Positions 11,704 to 23,429 of a stretch of DNA of 64,000 bases are shown here, one piece after another (position 1 is the stretch's first letter; the number at the start of each line of letters is the position of its first letter). The notes under the pieces were generated by a model. It saw only the letters and a list, made by a program, of their open reading frames with translations, was not told the origin of the DNA and searched no databases. The DNA comes from Amphiura filiformis (lineage: Eukaryota > Echinodermata > Ophiuroidea > Amphilepidida > Amphiuridae): positions 20,030,382 to 20,094,381 of the forward strand of contig NC_092642.1 in NCBI RefSeq assembly GCF_039555335.1. The letters are read 5' to 3'. Position numbers and translations under genes: made by a program.

Positions 11704-12870
11704 CTTGTAAAACTTTTCTCCATTTTAAGATATTATTTCTTTAATTTCCCCAACTAGGTGATACTGATGTCAACTTGATGTGAACTGTACAGTTGCAGCA
11801 ACTGCTTTCAGGAGATGGTGGCTTTTAATGAGAATGTATAGTGATGAACTCAACAGTACTACTGGTGCAACAAAAAGCTGGTATGTACAATGAGTAACCA
11901 GGGACTGCCTTTTGAGGAGAGTGACATTCATGCATTTAAATTGGGATGCAGACAACCCCGGGCGGACAACATGATCTTTGAGGGCACCTTAAGTTTGTTC
12001 GGTTTTTTATAAGGTGGAACAAATAAGACTTAAACAAGAAACAACATGGTATTGATATATGTGTATGTAGAATGGCATGCACGCACTGCCATGCAGGTGG
12101 TCGCAAGCAATGCTTAAATCAAATGCTATTTGTGCTTGAAATTGACAATCTCCAATGTTAAAGGCGTAAGGCTTTTTTGTGAAAATTTTTATCATAAAAT
12201 TTACAAAGCGGAAAAAAGCGGAATTTGACATTTGTAAAGCGGAAAATTTTGGGCTTTTTTTATAGTTAGTCCTGACTCCCATCTCACACATGATGATGAG
12301 CTGATCATAGTTTAGCCTTTAGGCATGAATGGGCAAAATGCCAAATTGCAATCGTGTGCTACGTACACTACGGATGCACCACCATTGATCTCCAACACAA
12401 CTCGCATGCCATACAAGTCACACACAGATGCAATGATCAAATTTTTATCTAAAAGGTGCAGTAAATCCATGAGTTTACTTTTGTGTGCAAATAAATGGTA
12501 AAACAATTTCCATAAATATATTTTGAATTGGTACCGTACTTAGGCCTCCCATATATGTAACTCTGGGGCTTGCAGCATGGAGCAGCCCAATTTCAGAAAC
12601 CTGGAGGCACAGTGAAACATGCTTGTTCTTGTAAAACGTTTCTCCATTTTAATATTTTGTTTCTTGAATTTTCCCAACTAGGTGATACCAGTGATGTCAA
12701 CTTGATGTGAACTGTACAGTTACGTTGCAGCAACTGTTTTCAGGAGGTGGTGGCTTTTAATCAGAATGTATAGTGATGAACTCAACAGTACTGGTACAAC
12801 AAAAAGCTGGTATGTACATGTACTATGATTAACCAGGGACTGCCTTTTGAGGAGAGTGAGAGCATTGCTC
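11704..12870. repeat. direct repeat pair of about 230 bp
   Basis: The block beginning CTTGTAAAACTTTTCTCC (11704) and ending CTGCCTTTTGAGGAGAGTGA (about 11926) recurs at about 12629-12861 with scattered substitutions and small indels. The intervening 700 bases have no recognised gene. Each copy includes a CCCAACTAG/GTGATAC junction resembling a 3' splice site. Origin unknown. Confidence 0.75.
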
Positions 12871-12883
12871 TCTACTGCTCTCC

Positions 12884-13238
12884 TTAAGGGGTACTACACC
12901 CTGCCCAATTCTGTGCATATTTTTGCATTTTCTCAAAATTATAGTGCATTTGTGACAAGTAAGATATGTATATTATAGGGGCAAGGACTACAACTACTGC
13001 ACTGGAAATTTTATTTCAGCACAAACAACAGTTGTGGAGTTACAGTCAAAAATGAGGGAAAACCAGTATTTGATCAATAAATCAATAACTACTTGCCTTG
13101 AGTTGCTGAATTTTCAGTGCAGTACCGTAGTTGTACTCTTTGCCCCTATAATATACATATCTTACTTGTATCAAATGTGCTATAATTTTTGAGAAAATGC
13201 AAAATTAGGCACTAAATTGGCCAGGGGTGTAACCTTAA
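12884..13238. mobile_element. palindromic MITE flanked by TTAA
   Basis: TTAA at 12884-12887 and again at 13235-13238 bound a 347 bp element. Its tips are GGGGTACTACACCC and GGGGTGTAACC. The arms pair for over 100 bases, including ACAAGTAAGATATGTATATTATAGGGGCAA opposite its inverted copy near 13140-13175, with a central region of about 120 bases. TTAA duplications are known for piggyBac and Kolobok elements; the arm length fits a Kolobok-like MITE, though the tips alone do not settle it. Confidence 0.85.
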
Positions 13239-13379
13239 ATCTGATATAGGAGAGTGATGTTTGACATGTGAAACGGCTCTCCTTGAAGGCTCATGAAGAG
13301 CTATTTATTGCTCTCCTTCAAGTTCCAAAAGACAGTCCATGAGTAACTGCTATATTGGTTGATGAAAGGATTAGGCCAT

Positions 13380-13815
13380 AAGGCCTGGCTTAGTAACTCA
13401 GGCCCCAAGATAGTAACTTCAAGCCCCAAGATAGTATCTGACTTAGTAGCATGGGCCCTTATTAATAGTCAGGCCCAGGGTTGTCACCACGCTGGACTGA
13501 TTGGCCGTCTGGCACTCACTAAATTGGGGTTTTTTAAAGTTTTTTTTTTCAATTTTTTTTTTTTTATATTTCCGGAAGTGGATGATGATATTTCATCATA
13601 AAAAGAGGAAGAAATTTTTTTTTAGGGGTGGTACCCTCAAAGCCTATTCCCCGATCCCTAGCGTTCAACTAAAAAGATAGTGCGAGGCGTGAGAACTTCG
13701 CTCGCTATGCTAACCAGTACTATTTGGGTCCTGGTGACAACCCTGGTCAGGCCCGTGCTACTAATTCAGGCCCAAAGATATTTTTTCTTTCTATGTCACT
13801 TTTGGGGATCTGTAG
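13380..13815. mobile_element. diverged TA-type repeat interrupted by a hAT MITE
   Basis: The segments 13380-13475 and 13746-13815 carry the CCAAGATAGTAACT words and the closing TATGTCACTTTTGGGGATCTGTA that also form the palindromic element at 15504-15828. Removing the MITE between them rejoins the repeat. The left terminus is too diverged to place exactly. Confidence 0.55.
13468..13753. mobile_element. 270 bp hAT-type MITE nested in another repeat
   Basis: GTCAGGCC at 13468-13475 is repeated exactly at 13746-13753. The element between starts CAGGGTTGTCACCA and ends TGGTGACAACCCTG, 14 bp perfect inverted ends. The 8 bp duplication and CAGGG tips identify hAT. The interior has poly-T runs and a GAGGCGTGAGAACTTCGCTCGC segment also seen, diverged, near 46560-46600. 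Confidence 0.9.
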
Positions 13816-14193
13816 GTTGTTCAATATTAAAATCTAAATATTTTAATTGATATTTTGGTTATTTTTCTTTACAGATGAAATATGAACTTATTGGAAGGAA
13901 CCACCTGCAGCAACAAGCTTAAGCAAGAGACAGGTAAATGCTCCATAGCTTCAACGGCACTTCAACTAAAAATCAAGCGAGCTTTAATTTAACTTCGAGG
14001 GAAAACTATCGACAGAAAAAGACATTGTCAACATATGGCTGTTACGGCCTCGCCTACCTATCAATTAGGTTTAGTGGACTAGCTGGCTGGTAGCCACTAG
14101 CCATCACTGTTAATTTGGAACATGTTTTACCACACAGTGGAACTCATAATATATAATTATGATAATGTGGACTACAATTAAGTCAACAAATAC

Positions 14194-14998
14194 TGGACAC
14201 AGTGGTAACTAGGCGAGTTAAAAAAGGTGAGTTAAAAAAAGCGAGTTAAAAAAGGCGAGTTAAAGAAAAGGCAAGTTACCCCGAGATTAGGGTGTGGTTT
14301 TTTTCAATTACCCCCACAAAGTTAGCTAAAGATGAGTTACGACAAAGCCATCAAAGTCCCACCAGCGAGTTACGGCAAAGCCATCAAGTCCAAATGGCGA
14401 TTTACGACAACACGATCAAATCGGCGAGCTACAGCAACGCTATCAAGTCCTGTAAGAGAGTTACAGGAATGCCGTAATGATGAATGGAAAATGGCTTTCA
14501 CTATAGAAAAATTATCAAATTTGTGTACATCGTGGAACATACTCTTTGCGTGGCTGTGCGTAGTAAGCAGTTGCACGCAGATAGCCTCGCTAATATGGAC
14601 GCCAGAGTAGCATTGTATGCTGCGTGTAGTTAGCATGATTAGTTGCGGAGTAACAAGCGTAGTTGAATGTTCCACGATGTACACAAATTTAATATTTTTC
14701 TATAGTTGAGGTTCATGATGATGAGAAAAAAATCCATTTTACCCTAAATCAAATTGTAATCTTAACTTGCTGATAAGACTTGCCATAACTTGCTGATGGG
14801 ACTTCCGTAAATTTTAACTCATCGATGGGACTTGTCGTAACTCGTCTGCCAAAAATCTTAACTCAATGGCGAGACTTCCCGTATTCTCAGCAGGGATCAA
14901 TCTTTAACCTCTGCAGGGACCAGGGATATTAAACTTATCTGACTTGCCATTTTCTCTCGCTCTTACTCGCCCATTTTTAACTTGCCAATAACTGTCCC
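14194..14998. mobile_element. 800 bp palindromic element with GAGTTA sub-repeats
   Basis: The ends GGACACAGTGGTAACTAGGC and the complement of GCCAATAACTGTCC form the outer pair. Inside the left arm are four GCGAGTTAAAAAAG units and then about four 30 bp units of the type GAGTTACGGCAAAGCCATCAAG; diverged inverted forms lie in the right arm. An inner hairpin pairs about 14502-14542 with 14668-14705 (CTATAGAAAAATT and its complement). Overlapping frames on both strands are by-products of the palindrome. Confidence 0.7.
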
Positions 14999-15501
14999 TT
15001 ACCCTGTTAAGCTACATTATGACTTTTGTACATGTATGTACCCATTTTACAGACTATGAATTATAGTAATAAATAAATAATAAATAACCTAGAAGAGAGG
15101 GATGTGGTGTAGGTTATACATGTACCTGTATGTATTAAACAGTGGACAATAATTAGATAATGTTAATTTTCAATTTTAGTGATCCTAGCATCCTCTTTTT
15201 ATATCATTTTTAGGTAGATATCCCCCAAAAAGGTTATTCCCAAAATTGCAGTTGATTCCGATTTTGCATTTGCGAGCATGATTATTTGTTGTAATTTTGT
15301 TCTGGTGTACCAGAACATAATTCAAATTTCATGATATTTCTGCTGAACAAATTAATCTGCAAGAAATTCTTTGTACATAAACATAATGTTCCAGTGGTAT
15401 AAAAATCTTTTTTTGAGAAAAGTGGGGGGGGGGGTATGATGCTGTGGATCACAATCACAAAATGCCTTACTTCCAAAAGCAGCAATTTCAACTGCACTGA
15501 C

Positions 15502-15830
15502 TACAGAGCCCCAAAGTGACATGGAAGAAAAAATCGAGGTCCGGCTTAGTAACTTGGGTCCAAGATAGTAACTAGGGTCCAAGAGTAAATCGGGTCTGAG
15601 ATAGTAAATTGGGGCCCTGACTAGTAGTTTGGGGACCCGAGTTACTATTTCGGGCACGAGTTACTATCTTGGGCACGAGTGTCTAAGTTGGGCCCCAAGT
15701 GACGATCTTAGCCCCCGAGTTACTAAGTCGGGCCTCGAATTACTATCTTGGACCCGAGTTACTATCTTGGACCCAAGTTACTAAGCCGGACCTCGATTTT
15801 TTTCTTCCATGTCACTTTGGGGGCTCTGTA
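15502..15830. mobile_element. 325 bp palindromic MITE flanked by TA
   Basis: TA at 15502-15503 and 15829-15830 flank CAGAGCCCCAAAGTGACATGG on the left and its inverted copy on the right. The inverted arms continue through GAGGTCCGGCTTAGTAACTTGGG and CCAAGATAGTAACT. The centre is a string of diverged GAGTTACTATCTTGGGC units in both orientations. The TA flank is compatible with Tc1/mariner-type mobilisation, but TA lies within the sequence symmetry, so this is not proof. Confidence 0.8.
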
Positions 15831-17360
15831 TAAATCAGCACAGTCGAAACCTAGATTTCGCCTTGGTTTGCAAGAATCAAAATCCATCCTAGTCACTGCA
15901 CTTACTGTATGATACAAAGAGAGATTTTGATTCTCGCACTCGAATCTTACAAGAATCATTACGAGAATCGATTCTGTGATGCTCGTTGAAATCTAGGCCC
16001 TGACAGTGATGAGTGATGTACAATTTCATGAAAAGGTGTTCAGAATTGGCTAGGCCTCTTTGGTCATAGTTTATTAGGGTTGCAGATTGGACAAAAGTTG
16101 GGGACGTGGCAACTTTCAAAAATAAGTAAACTGAGTAATCTGGATATCAGGTACTTCATGTTAAAAGCAGTTTTATTTCCTCCAATTTTTTATTGATGTT
16201 TGTTTAAACATTATTGACCATATCAAGTTGTTATCCTTTTTGTATCAGTCTTGTGTTAGAAAAATAAAATGAAAAGAAATATAACATGTGCCGGTATCTG
16301 TGTGTTTTCAGGACTAATCAATATTTGATGTATTCGGTGATATGTTTTCCAGTAAAAAAACACAAACTTGTAAATGTTAGAAATTATAAAATGAAACACA
16401 ATTTTTCATTAAAAGAATTAAAATGTGCATGCCTTCTGGTACATCTTACCCCGGACTTTTACCCTCAATTTTGTTACCCGGCCTCCGCTATTAAGGACTG
16501 GTTTTATTCCCTTTTAGAACCCAATATTTTTGATCCCCCACATTTTACACCCCCACCAAAGAAGTCATGAACACTCCCTAAGAACATAAGGTCATGAAGA
16601 CGTGTTTACATGAAAAACTCTGCCAAAAAGAAAAAACATTTTAAATGTCAAAATATTTGTATTTTTTTTTTTTAAAGTTCAAAGTTGAATTTATTTATTA
16701 AAACGTTGAATGCCCTTTACATAAACCCGATTTTTTTGCGGTTGCTTTTGAGAAATCTTAATGAAGGCATAGGGCAAAATTCTGCAATCAGTTTTGTTGA
16801 AATATTTAGAGACTGATATGAAACAACATCCCTGGACCCTGGTTGAAAGTAGTAGGACTACAGCGTGATTTTTTTTCTGGGTTTTGGGGGAATCAGTTAG
16901 TGAAAGTCGAGAGAACGGCATTTTGTGATTGGTTTTCTTTTTAACCAAAAAGTAAAAAATTAATTTTGCAAAAGTATAAAAAGAAAGTCCCCAAATATCA
17001 CAATTTGTGAGCGTAACAAGCCAAAATTCAAGTTTTTAACTTTTGGTCTAAAATAAGAAGGTCCAAATCCGGGGTCCAAATTTTAGGAAGAAAGTCCACT
17101 TTTCACAACCCCCCCCCCTTGGAAAAAGGTCTACTAATAATGGTAAGAAGAAGAATATTAAAGAATAAGAATGATAATGATTTGTGGCAATGAAAGTAAA
17201 TTGAAAACAAAAATATTAAACTTAAAAACTTAAACTGTTGCTTTTCCAAAAATCCCCGCAAAAATCAATTAATGCTGTCTATACACCGCTGGCTGCAGTT
17301 ACGATTGTCCAGATTTCGACAATATGCAAGCTATGACGCAAACTCATTACTTATTCATGA
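15831..17360. other. non-coding stretch
   Basis: Only short frames, the longest a 94-codon frame at 16286-16570 without a recognised motif. A poly-C run near 17108 and poly-T runs are present. No RNA gene or clear TIR pair seen. Confidence 0.4.
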
Positions 17361-17432
17361 CATAGTCTCCTCAACCCGGGCCTCAGCTGCAATGGTTTGA
17401 GCGGAACAAAACTGGCGGTGTTGGAGACTATG
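17361..17432. repeat. short hairpin
   Basis: ATAGTCTCCTCAAC pairs with GTTGGAGACTAT about 45 bases later. No target duplication is evident. It is possibly a small MITE remnant. Confidence 0.5.
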
Positions 17433-17601
17433 AGAAAAAGTTTCCTACAAGCATGCTCGTGGAGCCAGAATTCTGGCTCCAGGCGAAAAAAGTGCACCAA
17501 AATTTTTCATGTTACGAATTCAGGCCCTGAATAAGGCAACGTGAAGGATTGTGGGTAATATAAAGACGCCGCAATTCTGGGCCTGGAAGGATTCAGGCTA
17601 G

Positions 17602-18738
17602 GGCGGAATCCCTATCCTTGGTGATGGTAGTCTTGGGCGGTATACGTAATCACATAGCCAATATATCACATCTCCTTCCTCCTTAAGATGAACACAACTG
17701 CGTAAAACTTCTTAATGTCTTAACATGAAACAAATGTGCATAACTCCAAACAGTTGAACTTTTAAAAATGTGCAGAACTCCAAACAGTTGAACTTTTAAA
17801 AGCGTATATTGAACTTGTCACGGCAGATGACTTGGAAATGCAGGTTGCAGGAAGACCTGCCAACATACCAAAAAAAAAAAAAACCTGATTGCTAAACAAG
17901 CGGCAAAGAACAGAGCAATACTGAACACACTAAAAGAGAAACTACCTGACAACAATGAAGGTGACAGCCTTAATGATTCTGGCCTGGATACCTCTTACAG
18001 TCATGAAGGTGAAAGCCTTAATGATTCTGGCCTGGATACCTCTTACTGTTCTGAAGAAGACGTGGATGTGCAGGAGCTAGTTACATTACAGAGTCTATCA
18101 AAAAGGATCGATGTCATCGAACAGGAATCGAAAAGAAGGGTAGCCAAGGTGGACAATAGTATTGCAAGGATCATGCAGAACGATGACATGAAATTTGGAG
18201 AACAAGCAAGGAAGATGGGCGAGTTAGACGGGAAACTAGGAGGTCAGCTTACAGAAGTGCTGAGGAGATTACCCAGCCCAGGTGCTAGCCCCAGTGCTTC
18301 CCCCAGTGTCAGTTTATACACACAGCAGCAGGTTCAACAGCCTATGGTACAACATGTGCAACCAGCGAAAGAACATATTTGGGCCACTGGGCTTCTACCA
18401 GCACTGAGCGCGTGGCTGCAGCACTGAAGCAGCACACTGCTAGAAAGGCTGTACAATTCCTCTTAAAGGACATATTTGGGACAGCGCACCTCGCCCAGTC
18501 ATCCTATAGTGGACCGCCAGCCAGTGCAAGACCGGCATTGGACAGGCAGTTGTGTAGAGCTATAATTACTGAAATTAGCTCTGCCAAGAGCAACGATCCT
18601 GAGTTAGTCAACATGATCAAACCGGAGCCCATACTCGTAAATATTATGCACTTACTCTTTTGGTCGGGTGGGCGGAATCCCTATCCTTGGTGATGGTAGT
18701 CTTGGGCGGTATACGTAATCACATAGCCAATATATCAC
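17602..18738 (+). pseudogene. BEN-domain-like gene, copy 2 (frameshifted)
   Basis: Near-identical to the unit at 8569-9638. Differences that matter: the poly-A tract after CATACC has 14 A instead of 10, shifting the frame near 17870; a 3 bp in-frame gain lies near 18380; and GAGCGTGG has become GAGCGCGTGG near 18410 (+2), a second frameshift before the BEN-like block. A stretch of about 36 bases (AACTCCAAACAGTTGAACTT) is tandemly doubled at 17740-17800. The longest frames are therefore 18062-18427 and 18379-18693. The unit ends with the full boundary repeat at 18636-18738. It is a degraded paralog. Confidence 0.7.
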
Positions 18739-19142
18739 AAAATGCAAAGCTATAATAAGAAATCTAGATCAACAAATCTGCATACTGGTGAAGACAACAG
18801 AGTCTCTGAAGGATACAAAATGATAAACTTGATGCAGTTGAGAATGAGCTAATGATAGCTCAAGAAGAAATCAAAGAGAAACAAGAACTCATACAGGAGA
18901 AGAAACTTACAATACCAACAAGAATTGGTAAAAAGATAATTCACCCAAATGTTAAAACAGCTAGCTACAAATTGCAAACTATTGGAGTAGCAGAAGGTAA
19001 AATTGATGAAACAATTAAAACAGTAATAACAACATTGACTGATGCTGAACTCCCATCTAAATCTTCACAAAATAAATTAGCATCAGAAATGGAAGTCATT
19101 ACCAACATACACATACAGGAAGAGCTTGAAGGTCAACAATAA
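18739..19142 (+). pseudogene. coiled-coil ORF fragment of unknown family
   Basis: An ATG at 18852 opens 96 codons; the preceding 100 bases also read as Lys/Glu-rich protein in a shifted frame. The first 30 residues are a Gln/Glu/Lys-rich helix. The rest (KIIHPNVKTASYKLQTIGVA through ELPSKSSQNKLASEM) is globular-looking, with the feel of a repeated transposon-associated protein of invertebrates, but I cannot name it. It abuts the BEN copy directly, so the two could come from one element. Confidence 0.35.
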
Positions 19143-19880
19143 TTTGAAGTGGAATATGGTGGCCATTTTGAAAATGGCAGCCATTTTGAATACTAATTAA
19201 AGTTACATGGTTCCCTATATTCTCCCAACCCCCATGTAAATAGTGAATGGTCCATAAAGTGGCAAAATCCTGCAACTGCTGGAAGGATCATAAGGATAAG
19301 CTAAGATATCCCCATGTACAAGGTGAAGGTTTATATCAATGATGAATAATTAACCAAAATTAATTACTTTTAAAATATGCGCAACATCGCCTGACAAGAT
19401 GGTGGGCAGTGTAAATTACATTTTATATCTAGTGGTTAGCACTCAAATAAGCAAGTTATAGGCTTCTAATAATATTACAGGGCACCTAGATGGATGCAAA
19501 AATCAGCTGAAAGACTTTGTAGGCAATCATTTCAATACTCCTTTAATGTAGCATATGCCTATCACAAAGGATACTATTTTGACCAATATTGAATCCCAGA
19601 ATAAAATGTACCAAACCATTCAAGCAGACCTACAATAAAAGCAACATATTACTGGCAGGCTGCACAGCACTGGGCTCATAAATGACCATGTGATAGCACC
19701 CTTATGGAATATGATAGCTTCTCAAGATATCCATGTTTTAGACACAGGTCCACATCAGAAGCTTGAAGCCAAATTGGAAGAATGAAGGATGATCCATCAG
19801 ATTTGCTACATTCAACTTTTATACTTTTTCCAGAGTTTGAACCTCACAATGATGGCAAAATTATATTATCATTCTTTAAT

Positions 19881-20150
19881 TTGTTCAAAGATGTGCTAAG
19901 ACTTGACGACAAGAGATGCTCTGGGGTGTGGTGAAAAACATGTGGTGGCATATCCAACAGAATGCTTGTGGATCATTTGACTGCAGAAAAATATGACAAT
20001 GTAACAGAGTCATGATGATGGTACAACTGTGTCTTTGTTCAAAGATGTGCTAAGAAACCTGTCAAGAGATGCTCTTTCCTTGGTATGTGGTGAAAGACAT
20101 TTGGTGGCATCCAACAGAATGCTTGTGGATCATTTGGCTGCTGTAATAGA
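19881..20150 (+). repeat. tandem duplication of about 155 bp before the protease ORF
   Basis: TTGTTCAAAGATGTGCTAAGA ... AACAGAATGCTTGTGGATCATTTG occurs at about 19881-19982 and again at about 20036-20139. The second copy leads directly into the retropepsin frame, so the unit probably represents duplicated gag/pol-like coding sequence. Confidence 0.65.
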
Positions 20151-20560
20151 GTGAAAAACAGCAAAAATAACAGAGTTACGGTGAGAATTGGTGATGTTGA
20201 TGTGCAGATAGATATGGACAGTGGAACTGACGAAAATGTTATGGATGAACACCAATTTAAAGCATTGAAGCACAGATCCACTCAGATCTACACATTAGCA
20301 CCCAGAGAAATTATTCAACCTGATGACAAAGTTACCAATAAAAGGACAATTTACAGCAGAAACCAGACATGTCGAGTCAAAGCAGAAATTGTTGTAGTGA
20401 AAGGTCCCACGGAGTCACCACCTCTGATAGGCAGAGATACCTTGATTGACTTGGGATGATGGATTTTACAGCTGCAGGAAAATATAACAATGTCACAGAG
20501 TCTCTTTACCAAGAAATTATCAATACAGTACCCAAAACAGTGCATGGTTTTAGTTTTGAT
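20151..20560 (+). pseudogene. retropepsin-like aspartic protease fragment of an LTR retrotransposon
   Basis: The frame from 20151 shows the retropepsin layout: a strand VRIGDVDVQI, the active-site triad Asp-Ser-Gly (DSGTDENVM, about residue 23) and, near the end, the hydrophobic-Gly-Arg-Asp turn (PPLIGRDTLIDLG). In LTR retrotransposons this enzyme cleaves the Gag-Pol polyprotein as a dimer. DSG rather than DTG is tolerated in the family. A TGA follows LIDLG at 20457; the +1 frame continues as protein-like sequence (DFTAAGKYNNVTESLYQEII) to about 20590, so there is a frameshift. No reverse transcriptase or integrase follows, and a MITE lies immediately downstream. Ty3/gypsy-like origin is likely but not proven. 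Confidence 0.6.
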
Positions 20561-20610
20561 GATCAAAGATGTACAGGTCAGACAAACCAACACACCCCCA
20601 CACACACACA

Positions 20611-20984
20611 CCCCTTCTTGTAAAACGTGCCAACCGGGGATATGTGTGTGTAAACTATTAAACCGTGACTATCCAAATGCGCTATGTTATGTTGCATTGC
20701 ATGCGTGGATAATCCCCACTTTGCTGGAAAAAATCATGTGTGTGTATCCCCAGTTAGATAGTATGGAATCAGATTGGTCGGATTCTGTACTATGCAATAG
20801 GGGATATCACCCCCTTATACAGGCCATATGCCTAAATAATGCATTTAGCGCCCTCTAGGGGGGTTGTATAGCCATGTTAGCATGAAAAATCAACCGGGGA
20901 TATCCCCGTTTGCAGGTGTAGCCCCAGTTACACGGTAAAAATTCAGAAATGTATCCCCACTTTACACGTTTTACGCATGCACCC
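20611..20984. mobile_element. MITE embedded in a (CA)n microsatellite
   Basis: Inverted ends TTGTAAAACGTGCCAACCGGG (20617) and CCCACTTTACACGTTTTACGC (to 20975) enclose about 370 bp. (CA)n and CCCCCA runs lie on both outer sides (20590-20613 and 20984-21017), so the element appears inserted in, or duplicated with, a CA-rich tract. GGGGATA words repeat inside. A 122-codon frame crossing it has no domain and is not called. Confidence 0.65.
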
Positions 20985-21540
20985 CCCCACACACACACAC
21001 GCACCCCCACACACACTGATATGAGCAATGTTGAAGTACAAGGAGGTTGTTAGTTTTTTTAAATAAGGGATGGTCAGAAATATGTGAATGACCCTATTCA
21101 TTGTGTTCATGACCCTCTATAATATTAAACTGATATGAAAGTAGTCAAAAGCAGGACCCTTCTTAAAGTGAACAACTATCGAGTCATTACCATCTATACC
21201 ATGATTGTTCATATCAAATCAGTTTGATAAAACTTTTGTGTACAATTAAAAAGAAATTTGGTGAACTGCAAAAGTTGTCTACTATAATATCAAAGTGTGT
21301 GTGTTTCATTTCAAATCGAAAAAGTTACAAAGTTACATTTGTCCTCTGGAAAGTTACATGGCTCCCTATATTCTCCCAGCCCCCATGTAAATAGTGGATG
21401 GTCCATAAAGTGGCAACATCCTGCAACTGCTGGAAGGATCATAAGGATAAGCTAATGCAGAATAGGAACGACTCAAAGACATCCCCATGTACAAGGTGAG
21501 GGTTTATATCAATGATGAATTAACCAAGCTTAGAGCAAAA

Positions 21541-22132
21541 CTGCTAGCATGGAAATGCTCATGCTCCATTGGCCAGTAGGTAACATAATAATAAGACAAA
21601 CATCATGCTTCAAAGACTGTTGCTACAGTTCTGGAGGGAATTTTCATACCTAGTGTCCAGGATTGAGACGCACTAAAGTGAAGGTCATTGAGGCCCTACA
21701 GGACACAAAGAAATCAGCACAGCCCACTCTATGCCAGCTATAGACATCCATATTACATTTACCGTCCACGGCACACTACACCGTGACCTTTGTATCACCA
21801 ATCCTAGTTAGGGCTATTCAACTAGGTATATAAAACACATCTCGATAACTCGCTGCCTGCATAATTCTGACCAATCAATAGCCTGTTTGCAGGCTACTGC
21901 TTAGCAATCGTTCAACCAAAAAGCGGCGTGTTTGCCTTCACAAGCAGCATGACGTAAGCTTATATTACAACCTATTAGCATAGTGACGCCCACTTGTAGT
22001 CCGTACATCTTTGTGAATGATACACTTTCTTCGTTCTCTGTTTGCAATTTTTTTGAAATGAGGATACAGCAAAAGCCAGGATCTTGTGCCTGAGTCACAC
22101 CACAGAAAGAGGAAAGGTTGCCTTGAGAAATC
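21541..22132. other. interval without assigned gene
   Basis: No recognised protein domain. A 115-codon minus-strand frame (21965-22312) overlaps a plus-strand frame and lacks identifiable motifs. Confidence 0.3.
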
Positions 22133-22384
22133 GTGAGCTGGACCAACTTGCTTCTTGGCCGTCATTGGGACATAAGGATTCTGAATGAGAGGAGGAAAGA
22201 CTTTGCTTTTGTAGTAGACGGCAGTGTGCATGTACGTGTGACAAGAAATAGAGTCATCAAGGAGTTTGTCCTTTCCCTTGAAGGAACTCTTAGCGAAATG
22301 GCACATCAGCAAGGTTATGGACTTACATTTCGGTTTGTCAAGATGGAGGGGACAGAACAGAAATTGCGGAGTCTAATGATTTAA
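22133..22384 (+). other. unrecognised 83-codon frame
   Basis: The frame reads as plausible protein (RILNERRKDFAFVVDGSVHV, then a hydrophobic/aromatic mix) and ends at TAA 22384. About 50 bases later a similar segment (TTTGTCGTCATTGGGACATT ... GTAGGCAATTCATC, 22430-22505) looks like a diverged duplicate of 22155-22230. No family assigned. Confidence 0.25.
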
Positions 22385-22697
22385 AGGACATATCCTTATA
22401 ATGAACATGATAAAAGTAGAAAGACCCACTTTGTCGTCATTGGGACATTTACATTCTGATTGAAAGGACTATATGCTTTCCTAGTGGACGTAGGCAATTC
22501 ATCAGTTAAAAGATGTTTATCTTTTGTATACCAAGCGGTATAGCAGGTATATCTGTCAAGTTTGTACTGATTTGAACCGGCACAGAGGTAAAAAGAAGCG
22601 TGAAGCATATAGAGCTAATTCTGAAACGTGGCCTTTTAATGTTTTATATTAAGAATATGTACTAACGAGAATCCGTGAGGAACACAGCAAGCTTCTT

Positions 22698-22967
22698 TTG
22701 ATTAATGCAAAGCTTAGGAAGAAGGTGTCAAAATGTAGAAAAAAACTCAAAGAGTTTAAGAAAAAATATAAGCTGAAGACAGAAAAACTTCGCAAGAAAA
22801 GCATGCTCCTCAAGAAAGTTTCAGTTGTAATCTTGCGTCGCGCAAGAGACATGAAAAATCCAAAAGATGTTTCTTGTGTCAAAATGAATTGGCGTAAGCG
22901 CGCATTTGTCAAAGAAAAATGTACATTGACACTGTCGCATTTAGGAATGATAAATTATGATGTATAA
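22698..22967 (+). other. basic coiled-coil ORF
   Basis: 89 codons, with residues 1-50 dominated by Lys and Leu in a heptad-like spacing (KLRKKVSKCRKKLKEFKKK). This would form a very basic helix suited to nucleic-acid binding, as in ORF1 proteins of LINEs or N-termini of transposases. The composition makes similarity-based naming unsafe. No upstream exon evidence. Confidence 0.3.
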
Positions 22968-23429
22968 TGATGTCGTGGTTAAGAACAAAACATTTAGGGA
23001 ATTTCATCAGAAAGATTGAGACTTGTACACATATCATACTAATAATAATGCCATATCTGTAATGTGTGTGTCAGTGTGTATCCAGCTATTGGCAGCAGAC
23101 CAAGAGCTTCCAAGTAACCAGCAGGGCCAAAAATAATCATGTTTGGACCTGTCCACTGAGTTGACCGTCTATAAATAGCTCTGATAACATTGAATACATT
23201 GAATACTGGGCTGGCAGTATTGCGCAATCAAGTGCAACAAGTGGCTAAAGTAAAAAGTGGCTAGAGTTAATTATTTGAAAGAAACATTGGTATACCCCAA
23301 GCACCAACATGAATATATATCTATCTACTAATTCATTTACAGTTTTCAGTGTTTAATGAATTGGTGCATCATGGTATGATATTGGGCCTACACATGTACA
23401 TGCAAATCAAGAGCATGTTTGCGTTTGCT

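Larger units (their letters stand above)
19200..21540. repeat. direct repeat pair flanking the retropepsin region
   Basis: About 170 bases at 19200-19370 (AAGTTACATGGTTCCCTATATTCTCCC ... GTGAAGGTTTATATCAATGATGAA) recur at 21351-21525. The second copy has an extra segment of about 20 bases (GCAGAATAGGAACGACTC). The copies frame 2 kb holding the tandem duplication, the protease fragment and a MITE. They could be remnants of one larger element duplicated around an insertion; no LTR signature (TG...CA plus primer site) is visible. Confidence 0.65.

Noticed and set aside
19200..21540. LTRs around the retropepsin fragment
   Set aside because: The copies have no LTR ends, differ by an internal indel, and the enclosed 2 kb contains only a protease piece and a MITE.
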